From the NCBI RefSeq assembly GCF_031143425.1, contig NC_090444.1, positions 1,314,911,324 to 1,314,975,323 of the forward strand: a stretch of 64,000 nt of DNA, given 5' to 3'. This document shows positions 47,641 through 57,753 of the stretch, one piece after another (the first letter of the stretch is position 1; every line of letters begins with the position of its first letter). Source of the DNA: Pleurodeles waltl (Eukaryota > Chordata > Amphibia > Caudata > Salamandridae). The position numbers and the translations under genes were made by a program. Below the pieces are notes generated by a model, which was not told the DNA's origin, made no database searches, and worked only from the letters and a program-made list of their open reading frames with translations.

Positions 47641-47999
47641 CATGCTGGCCACCTGGCTTACGCACCTCAGAGGCCCCAAGACGGGTGAGCCTGAGGCGTG
47701 TGACTGGCTGGGCAGCGTGGTGGTGCTTGGCGGTGGTGGCTGCCGGTTCCCCCATTCTCTCCCCTCCCCCCTCACCTGACCTCAGGGACATAGAGAAGCC
47801 GCCCAGAGCCGGAGGCTGTGGCTCGCAGGTGTTGCACCAACATCAGGGCTGACCAGAGGTGCGGCCTGCTGCGATGGCCCCTCTTGCCTGTGGGAGACGG
47901 CATGGGGGCACGGTGAGCGACTGGGGCCCAAATGCCGCTGGTGTGCTGCTGTGATATGGGCTGCATGAAACACATTGGACGACTGTAACAGTGAGCTCA

Positions 48000-50900
48000 C
48001 CCCTGGATCCTTTTATTGCTACATACACCATATACATATCAGACATCCAGGACACGCCTGGGGCCAATATTGTGTACTGCTTCTGCTCCATAAGCACCGT
48101 TAATCGCACAGCTCCTGGACAAGGGAATCACATTCACTGTTTTTGCCTTGCGGTGGACCAGCACCAAGACTGCAGGCCCTGCTCCGCCTTAGTACACCAC
48201 GGGCTGATATTGGTGGCACCTAGTGAGCCGAGTACAATGCTGGTGGCGTCCTGTGGCCCCCACTCTCTCCCTGACATGGGCTGTGGTCATCCAAAGCAGC
48301 AAAAATTATTATTTCCAAAGCAGGCGCCACCCAACATGGCCACTGCGCCCCGTGGAGGGGAGGGGTGGTGCCAGCGGTGGCCCTTCCTGTGATCAATCAG
48401 TGGGTACAGAGGATATATTGGTGGAGCGCCGTGCTGGATTCCGTATTGACACTAGATTTGATTCCCTGACTGCCAGGCTAGATGGTATGGGGAGCAGGCT
48501 GGAAAAGCACCAGACCCGCTGGACGGGGCCAAAAGTCGCATCTTTAACATAGAATATGGAACAGTAAATTTATTGAAGCTTCTTGAAACAATGGAGGGTA
48601 GGCTAAAAGCGGTAGCATTGAAAAATTAGGACCTGGAGGCGAGGGGGGGGCGCAACAACCTGTGCATTTCTGTAATCTCTGAATCCAATAATACAGGCTG
48701 TCTGGACATGTTTGTGGAGAATCTGCCATCGGAATTGCTTGGCCGCCATTTGGGGCCGCGACCCACCCCTGGGACTCCCGCCCGCCTCATCATGGCCTGA
48801 CTACTGAATTACAGGGACTGTGAAACTCCCCTTCGCCTGGCCGGGGAGAGGGCCCCCCTGCACTATCAAGATGCTGTTGTGTTCATATTCCCTGACTTCA
48901 CGCCCACGGTACAGGACATTAGACGGAAGTACTTAGAGATCAAGTGGATGCTTCGTAACATATCTGCACTATGGCATGATCTATCCAGCCAGCCTATGAG
49001 TGGAGGTGAATGGTAAGCCACGTTACTTTGACAATCCCTGAGATGTTATGGCATTCTGCAAGCTACAAACCAAACATGGCTCTTCTGTCGCATAGGTTCT
49101 CATTATCCTAATGAGACTACTGGATTTGGATGGCAGAATCACCTGCATTGTAGGGTCCTGAGTACAATCTTCCACCATGTGACACCTGTCGGCCCAATCT
49201 GGGTTTTTTGGCCCACTAGCAGTGCCTCATCTCCACCCGACAGCGGGTATGATTGTGGCAACTGGGCGCATGACAGAGAGGACTCCTCAGGGGAATCTTG
49301 GCCCATCAGATCTCATCCCTTTCTCTCAGTTACATTAGTCTCACACAGGCAAAGACAAACAGAAGAAGAGTATAGTTCAATAAGGTTTATTGAAGTAACT
49401 GCATCTTAGATAAAATTGCATGTATTGCAGTAACTAGGATGATAAAACATACTAGAAGCAAAATTGTGACAAGAAGAGTGAAACACAAAAACAGTCCCAC
49501 CTTACTGTCACAAGGAATAATATATATATTTCCTACCTAAGCTATGTTAGAGCACAGCGTGATAAGCCCTAATCTGCCCTTCAGGTTCCCCCCTGGGAAT
49601 GCATCATCCCCCATACCTGAGCAAGGAAGCCTGTTTTCTAAAAAGACACCGTCCCCATGTAGGCCAGGGATTCGGCAGTCTAAGCAAGCAGCTGTAACAA
49701 AGACGTTCAGCAGTCAGCATGCAGTTGTGGTCATCTGGCTGGAATCTCCCTCTAATATGTATGGGACAGAGAAGTGTTTTTATAATAAAACAGTTGATGT
49801 TCTAAGAAAAGGTCCCTCTGTAAGGATATATATGTTTCTGTGAATGTCAGAGACAGCATACCACTTTTGCCAGCAACACTATCTGGCTGCAGCCTTGAGG
49901 AAAGCACAAAGTGAAATGAATGCTGTGCTAAGAATGTAATGCTTTCCTAAGTGAAAGAACAACCAGATAAATAAAATAAAATAACACGGAAAATGTGGCT
50001 AATGATAGAAAAACAAAGCGTTACTGAATAAGACCTAGTTTGCTAAAACAACGTGTCTAACACATAGCTAAAATAGCTATACAACACTTCGCCCAGTGGG
50101 ACCACGCCACTGTATGAGAGTTTGGAGGCGGGCCCTCCTCTAGCATGGATCTGCTGGGCCTGCCTGGGGAATCATACTCTGCGCTGTCCTGATCTGCCTT
50201 TCTGAACTATATAAGACCATAACAATTTGCATTGCTCTGTAACTATATTATATTGTTTACAGTATGCCCGTTTTTTCTCCAATATGCAACTAATCATGTC
50301 TTTCTGTCTGGGCTTGCCTTGTGGCTCCGTTACTACACCCACATGGTTTACACAGTGATATCTGTTGTTCTGTTGGGATTCCCCCTGTTTGGGATTAAAT
50401 GGGAATGACTTGGCAGTTTAAAGCCAGGTGTGGGAGGTGAGTGGCTTATTTTAATTTTGTGGAATATAGTTTAAATGTTTCTTTGGTATGCAATGCAGAC
50501 CATAGGTTTACCTCTTTATCTCCAAAAGATCACACATTTATTGTGCATGGTGAATAGCATTCCTGTAGCTAAGCAGTCTCAGGACATCACCTTCATGTCA
50601 CAGAACATTCCTGACCTCAATAACCCGCTTAAGGGCAAGTAGGTGCTGTAACACCTCCATAGGCACAACATGCAGGTGGATTTCCTGCAGGAGACACACC
50701 TATTCGTGGGCATTAGGTCCTTGTTAGCTTCCGCCTGGGGCTCACACTGTTATTTTGATAATTATAGCACTCCTGTGGGGTATGCATCTTGGGACACAAG
50801 AGTGTCTTATTTCACCTCCTATCATCCTACTCTGACAGGGATGTTAGGTATGTTTTGGTGGCGGGCTACTTGATACTCTTAAGATTTTGTTAGTAGATTT

Positions 50901-53900
50901 TATGCTCCAAATGATGACGCACCTGATTATTTTCATGATCTCCAATCCCACATTGATCACTTTGCGGTCAATCACATTCTACTTATTGGCGATCTTAATA
51001 TGGCGATGGACCTTGCACACTTCGGCATCCAAATCTCAGTCCCTCTGTGCTCTAAAAGCCATCTGTGAAACATATGCTCTACATAACCCATGGAGATTAT
51101 ATGGTACTGATTCACTAGCCTATACATTCCACTCAGTGTCCCATGGCACATGGTCGAACATCGACAATTGGCTCCCAACTAATATTGTCGCCCAATGGGT
51201 CTCCTCTACCAAGCACCTCCCCCGCACACTGTCAGATCACTTCCCAGTGCTGACAACACTTGCTATTCCAGTGTCTGGGGGTATCGGAAGGTTCTGGCGG
51301 TTCCCGGACATGGCACTCCAGGATACACCGTTTTGCACTGACTTGAGCGAAGCAATAACAGAGTTCTTATGATTAAATGAGGGATCGATGGACACTTGGG
51401 TGGTGTTCTGGGATGCGTTCAAAGCATACATCAGGGGCATCTCCATATCTAAACACTCTGCTGTATTGTGTGATATTCGCCGGAGTCTCGCATGGGTAGA
51501 GGTGCAGCTCACAGATCTTGATCGAGAGATCGGGGCAACTTGGAAGGGAAGAAAATGACATGGGTAAATGCATTTTGGCACACAAATATGGGAAGGGTGA
51601 CAGACCCGGGAAGACTCCGACTAGACTCATCCATCCATCGTATTTAGCAGTACACATACTCAAACTTAAAAGATCAGACGGCAGTGGGGCCATTGGTACG
51701 GCAGAGGTCCAGTCTGAATTCTATACATATTACTCATGGATATACACTGGTCACCCAACAAAGCCATGCCCGGCCTTACATAAATATTTAGATGAGCTAG
51801 CTATGGTATGGCTCACCTCTGCTCAGCAGCAATTCCACAGTGAGCCCTTTTCCACGGAAGAGGTCATGCAGGCAATAGATTCCCTGGAGGGGGCACGTGC
51901 CACAGGACTTGATGGGGTTACGGGTACATTCTATAAACATTATAAAAACATACTGAGCCCAAGCCTGGTCTCGGTGTATGTGGAGGCACTTGTTGCTGGG
52001 GTACCCCCCACAACAATGTGCGAGGTGGTCATTATCATTCTGCTGAAACCCGGCAAAGATCCTCTCTATTGTAAGTCATATTAAACCCCTGTCTATGCTT
52101 AATCTTGACAATAAAATGTTGGCCAAAATGATTGCTACCCCTCTCTCTCTTTTATTGGACCAGATTATTTATTCTGCTCAATCTGGCTTTATCCCACATT
52201 GTTCTACGTCCTTTAATCTCTGTACTACTTTTGCAGTTTTGCAGTGCTCAATAGAATGTCACCAGAGATACCAGCACCTGTTGCCCTACTGGATGCTGGA
52301 AAGGCATTTGACTCTGGAGTGGCCTTTCCTACACGCTGTTCTCCGCAAATTAGGATTTCAGCGCAGATACACTGCATTGATCTCGTTGTTGTACGCGCAG
52401 CCTGCAACCACTATACAATTTATATTCCCCATAACGCGGCAGGGATGCCCCTCTCCCATTTGCTTTTCATAATGGCAATGGAGCCCCTTGTGCGTCACCA
52501 GCAGGAAGGATATATACAGTTTACTAGCGGGCCACTATTGGTGTCGCTCTATGCAGATGATATATTACTATTCATTCACCACAGACATTAATCTAAAATC
52601 CATATTAGATGAGGTAGTCCGTTTTGGCACATTTTCCGGTCTAAACATCAACTGCAGTAAGTTAGAACTTTTCCCGCTTACCTAAAGTACCCTTCCGCCT
52701 GTGGTCGAATTTCCCCTCAGATGGTGTGATGGATCCACAAAATTCCTTGGCGTTCACATTCACAGGGACAAGAACCAGGTCATACGGTTAAATTATAGGC
52801 CTGCCATTGAGAGGCTGACCACACAGGTGGATAGATGGGTGAAGCTTCCACTGTCTATGGCAGGCCATATATCCCTCATTAAAATGGTGGTTCTCCCACA
52901 ATTTCTATATCTTTTTCTGAACATCCCCATACCCCTCACAAACTCTTTTTTTGCCCCACTCCGCTGTTTGCTCATTAGGCATGTGTGTTTGGATAGACAG
53001 CTGCTCATTTGCTGGGAAATCCTTACTCTCCAGTATGTGCGGGATGGCTTTGGTGTCCCCCACTTTCAAATGTATTATCTCATGGCACAATGCCATTATT
53101 CATACCATTATTCATACCACTGGTTCCACCCTGATGCACATATTCCTTACGCTATTCCCGGAACTTGATCTGGCCTCCCCGGTCACCTTATGCTATCTGT
53201 CACCTCAGGGTGTGCCGCTCTACCGTAAAGATATTCATACTCTCTCCACCCGAGCTGAGCCAGGCACAGACTGGTTCGCCTGTTTCAGAGCGACAGATTG
53301 TACTCCCCAGCACTGACACTGTTAAAAAACCCTATTTTGCCTATCACGCAAGAAACGCATGTTCAATACACCTTCAAATTATTCAGTCTCCACACAATGG
53401 GTGATGTATTCCCCAATTACCATATTTTTTCACACAGAGTCGACACACGCTTCGCCAATGGCACTCACTTGCAACACTTCGTACTCTGTTGATTGCAGTG
53501 TGCGTTAGGTGCACAGTATACTATTTATCTGCTAGCTCCGGTTGACTTCGCTCCTCTCACTCTGGTCATTGCAGCGGATTCCAGAGCACGATTGGTTTCT
53601 AAACTGTACCGTGTTTGTATTGACATCCTTCCTGTCTCCGACAATAAGCTCAGAGAATCCTGGGAAACAGATCTAGGACAACCCTCATCCCTGGAAATTT
53701 GGGATGCGTGTTGCGCACAGAGTCATTTTGTCTCTTTTAATCATTGTCATACACATTACAAATTCTTGAGGAGAATTTACGTTACACTGAGTGACATTGC
53801 CCGGATTGACCATACTCGTTCCCCTGCTAGCCTAAAGTGCCATGCACCCCTTGCTGACTTCCCACATGACATAGACTTGCCCAAATATCAGGTGCTTTTG

Positions 53901-54518
53901 GTGTGATATGCTTGACTGTTTGTCTAGTATCGTGGGGTTGCCCTTACACCCAGATCCACTCTTGGCCCTTTTGGGCTATGCTAGAGATCTGCCTAAAAAT
54001 ATTAGGCGCCTCACCACTACCTTCCTTTTGCTGGCCAAGCATGAGATAGCTCTCCTTTCGGGCACCAAGGACACACCATCCGTTACTAAATGGCTTACAG
54101 TCTCACATATTGTGATAATACCAGTGAACTTTATGCATCGCTTCAGCCTTAAACATCCAGACTTCAGGATATTTGGCAACCACTGATGGACTACTTGCGC
54201 ACACTAGCCACTACTCCCCTGACCTCGCAGTCCTCTGCTAAAACATGATGAACCTTTGACACTGCCATAATTTATCAAACCAATTCACCTCTGTGTGACT
54301 ACTTCACCATTTCTTTATGATACTATTGGATTTCCTGTTCTGCACTGTCATGTTTATGCCATAGACTTTTTGCCATGCTTTCATTGTCTCATTTTATAGT
54401 GTGTTCTAGAACAATGATTATCTACTTGAACATGGATCAGATTAGCTGTACTTGCATTGCTATATATCTTTTGAAAAATGTTAAATAAGAGTTACAGAAA
54501 ATAAACAACCCGGATCTC
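48000..54518 (+). mobile_element. Degraded Tx1/L1-clade LINE with ORF1 and ORF2 remnants
   Basis: ORF1 remnants at about 48290-49020 include a coiled-coil start and DLEARGGRNNLCI, matching the DLENRSRRNNLRI element of L1 ORF1. ORF2 starts near 50595: an endonuclease block (DFLQETHL, LIGDLNMAMD), then reverse transcriptase (ATGLDGVTGTFYK, AQSGFIPHCST, LDAGKAFDSG, GMPLSHLLFIMAMEPL, and LYADDILLF at about 52545-52571), then a C-terminal region to about 54190. Frameshifts and stops are scattered, so it is dead. The 3' end near 54518 carries AATAAAC-type sequence rather than a long poly(A). A separate repeat (49330-50095) interrupts it between ORF1 and ORF2. Confidence 0.85.
49330..50095. mobile_element. 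Repeat inserted between LINE ORF1 and ORF2
   Basis: AT-rich non-coding segment starting near TTAGTCTCACACAGGC and ending near GCTATACAACA. L1-type sequence is recognisable on both sides (ORF1 before, ORF2 after). It contains CAATAAGGTTTATTGAAG, an inverted poly(A)-signal-like palindrome. It looks LTR-like, but ends and target duplication were not confirmed. Confidence 0.4.
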
Positions 54519-55403
54519 CCAACAGAGAGCCCCGGTTGTCCTGCAATCAACCCTTGAACCGACTTACCTACTGCTTCTGAGGGCATCCTTGAGCACAGCC
54601 TTTGGATCACTGATTCACTCTGAACCAGGCTTCTCTGTGCCCTGCACCAAATAACCAGCTGTGCTTTAAGGGTCCCCCATCCCTTGCAACCTCTGCAATC
54701 TAAGGGGACCCCAAGGATTCCCCTTTAAACTTACCTGTGCAGTGCTTTTCCAAGTGATCCCCCGCAGTGGCCGTGCACAAGCTCAACAGACTTTTCCCGC
54801 TGCTCCCGCCAAAACCAGGAGCTGCCCGAACTTCTCCATCTGGCACAGTGTGCCCATCAATGGCCTTGACCAACCTGCAAAAGAAGAACCTGGTAAACCT
54901 ACAGTATGATTTTATATGCATTTTTAAAGGTTATCCTCCATTGATTCCTATGGTCCATAATTACGCACAAAAAGACTATTTTTATTAAACTTTAAAAATT
55001 AATATCTCGAAAAGTACTTTCAATTCTGATGATCTAGGTACTAACATTCTCATAAAAATCTGAAGTCATTTTACAAATTGGCCTTGAGGTATTCCTGTGA
55101 GTGCATGAGTTGCAAGATTGATGCTGTGAGTACAACAAATGCTTTGCACTTCTCCAAGACTGGCCTAACTGCTCGACCAAGCTACGATAAAAATTAGAGC
55201 ATTAGTTGGTCTAGTTTGTACCCCTGTAAAACAACGTGTGGTTGCCTGGACTCTGCACAATGCGCCTAGCTTTGCACACTACATAGAGGGCCAACCTCAT
55301 TCAATTCTTCACTAGAAGAGGCATATGGTTCTCTCAGAATGGCCTCTGACTTCGAGGCAGGTAATCGGGCTCCCTCTAGGCCAGAGGGTAGTCAGGATTT
55401 ATG
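54519..55403. other. Non-coding intron sequence between LINE and satellite host repeat
   Basis: No recognised element; short chance frames only. Confidence 0.4.
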
Positions 55404-55643
55404 TAACTCAGAACTCCTCGCTAGAAAATTCTGGTAAGAAGAAGAACTAGGGAGACTATGGAGATGGTGACTGCGTTCCCCCAACCAAAACCCCCCAAGG
55501 AGTGGAATGGACTTGCTGGAGATGGTATTGGTGGGCTGGCTGCCGTGATGTAAGTTTACAGGAACGGAGACGCGGCTGCCCACCGGCCCACCGGCCTCTC
55601 CCTCGTTGCCCAGAAGCCATGCATCTTGCCCCCTTGGGACTAG
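55404..55643 (-). repeat. LTR-like repeat, left part, split by the ribozyme arrays
   Basis: Similar in order to 35289-35530 (CAGAACTCCTC, AAGGAG-GAATG, CTCCCT-GTTGCCCAGAAGC). It ends with CCCCCTTGGGACTAG (55629-55643), which is repeated exactly on the far side of the arrays. The remainder of this repeat lies at 60570-60600. Confidence 0.6.
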
Positions 55644-55787
55644 CAAAGCAAAATACAAACGCTGTGGGATAGCGTAACTGGATGGACGAAATGCGGAACC
55701 AATCAAACATTCACCCCCAGTCACAGATCTGGGTTTAATCCATCCATTATTTTGCTCACCATGCCACCCCAGTTTGAACCCAGCCAT

Positions 55788-55795
55788 ATGCAAAT
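55788..55795 (-). promoter_or_regulatory. Octamer element in array A monomers
   Basis: ATGCAAAT on the plus strand (ATTTGCAT on the ribozyme strand) is a perfect Oct-factor octamer. It recurs every 346 bp (56134, 56480, 56826, 57172, 57518). snRNA-type distal elements use this motif, and newt satellite 2 was reported to be transcribed from an snRNA-like promoter. Array B has ATTTGCAC instead. Confidence 0.5.
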
Positions 55796-55867
55796 CAGTC
55801 TTGACCCTGTTCCACATGGGAACAGTCCAGCCCGAACTGCCAGGCCAGGTTCTCCCTGGACCGGAAA

Positions 55868-55922
55868 CAAGCATCCTGGGACCGGTTTCGGGGTTTCACC
55901 CCTCTTCAGCCAGGCTAGCTTG
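55868..55922 (-). ncRNA. Type I hammerhead ribozyme, array A (1 of 6)
   Basis: On the minus strand: CAAGC-TAG-CCTGG (helix I 5' side), core CTGAAGA, helix II GGGG-TGAAA-CCCC, core GAAA, helix III ACC/GGT with no loop, cleavage-site C at 55880, then CCAGG-AT-GCTTG (helix I 3' side). Both 5-bp halves of helix I pair perfectly. The core differs from CTGATGA only at position 7, which is not conserved in hammerheads (CUGANGA). Other copies: 56214-56268, 56560-56614, 56906-56960, 57252-57306, 57598-57652. A loopless helix III suggests activity as a dimer across neighbouring monomers, as described for the newt ribozyme. Confidence 0.9.
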
Positions 55923-57753
55923 AATCCAGTGGCACAGTGAGCCCGGGACCCACGTCTGGGCATACCCGGCGCACTTAGGGCGGCAAAAGCAAAGCAAAAT
56001 ACAAACGCTGTGGGATAGCGTAACTGGATGGACGGAATGCGGAACCAATCAAACATTCACCCCCAGTCACAGACCTGGGTTTAATCCATCCATTATTTTG
56101 CTCACCATGCCACCCCAGTTTGAACCCAGCCATATGCAAATCAGTATTGACCCTGTTCCACATGGGAACAGTCCAGCCCGAACTGCCAGGCCAGGTTCTC
56201 CCTGGACCGGAAACAAGCATCCTGGGACCGGTTTCGGGGTTTCACCCCTCTTCAGCCAGGCTAGCTTGAATCCAGTGGCACAGTGAGCCCGGGACCCACG
56301 TCTGGGCATACCCGGCGCACTTAGGGCGGCAAAAGCAAAGCAAAATACAAACGCTGTGGGATAGCGTAACTGGATGGACGGAATGCGGAACCAATCAAAC
56401 ATTCACCCCCAGTCACAGATCTGGGTTTAATCCATCCATTATTTTGCTCACCATGCCACCCCAGTTTGAACCCAGCCATATGCAAATCAGTCTTGACCCT
56501 GTTCCACATGGGAACAGTCCAGCCCGAACTGCCAGGCCAGGTTCTCCCTGGACCGGAAACAAGCATCCTGGGACCGGTTTCGGGGTTTCACCCCTCTTCA
56601 GCCAGGCTAGCTTGAATCCAGTGGCACAGTGAGCCCGGGACCCACGTCTGGGCATACCCGGCGCACTTAGGGCGGCAAAAGCAAAGCAAAATACAAACGC
56701 TGTGGGATAGCGTAACTGGATGGACGGAATGCGGAACCAATCAAACATTCACCCCCAGTCACAGATCTGGGTTTAATCCATCCATTATTTTGCTCACCAT
56801 GCCACCCCAGTTTGAACCCAGCCATATGCAAATCAGTCTTGACCCTGTTCCACATGGGAACAGTCCAGCCCGAACTGCCAGGCCAGGTTCTCCCTGGACC
56901 GGAAACAAGCATCCTGGGACCGGTTTCGGGGTTTCACCCCTCTTCAGCCAGGCTAGCTTGAATCCAGTGGCACAGTGAGCCCGGGACCCACGTCTGGGCA
57001 TACCCGGCGCACTTAGGGCGGCAAAAGCAAAGCAAAATACAAACGCTGTGGGATAGCGTAACTGGATGGACGGAATGCGGAACCAATCAAACATTCACCC
57101 CCAGTCACAGATCTGGGTTTAATCCATCCATTATTTTGCTCACCATGCCACCCCAGTTTGAACCCAGCCATATGCAAATCAGTCTTGACCCTGTTCCACA
57201 TGGGAACAGTCCAGCCCGAACTGCCAGGCCAGGTTCTCCCTGGACCGGAAACAAGCATCCTGGGACCGGTTTCGGGGTTTCACCCCTCTTCAGCCAGGCT
57301 AGCTTGAATCCAGTGGCACAGTGAGCCCGGGACCCACGTCTGGGCATACCCGGCGCACTTAGGGCGGCAAAAGCAAAGCAAAATACAAACGCTGTGGGAT
57401 AGCGTAACTGGATGGACGGAATGCGGAACCAATCAAACATTCACCCCCAGTCACAGATCTGGGTTTAATCCATCCATTATTTTGCTCACCATGCCACCCC
57501 AGTTTGAACCCAGCCATATGCAAATCAGTCTTGACCCTGTTCCACATGGGAACAGTCCAGCCCGAACTGCCAGGCCAGGTTCTCCCTGGACCGGAAACAA
57601 GCATCCTGGGACCGGTTTCGGGGTTTCACCCCTCTTCAGCCAGGCTAGCTTGAATCCAGTGGCACAGTGAGCCCGGGACCCACGTCTGGGCATACCCGGC
57701 GCACTTAGGGCGGCAAAAGCAAAGCAAAATACAAACGCTGTGGGATAGCGTAA

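Larger units (their letters stand above)
55644..57753 (-). repeat. Array A: six 346-bp satellite monomers, minus orientation
   Basis: Monomer starts (CAAAGCAAAATAC) lie at 55644, 55990, 56336, 56682, 57028 and 57374, with a 34-bp partial seventh from 57720. Copies are nearly identical, with single-base differences (for example C/T at the base after CAAATCAGT, and A/G near 55689). Each has a perfect octamer ATGCAAAT and a hammerhead core. Compared with array B, each unit has about 24 extra bases, around GCTGTGGGATAGCG. Recent homogenisation or amplification is implied by the low divergence. Confidence 0.95.

Noticed and set aside
47447..48552. Plus-strand frames of 80-133 codons before LINE ORF1
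   Set aside because: GC-rich 5' region of a LINE or adjoining repeat; no ORF1 domain until about 48.6 kb.
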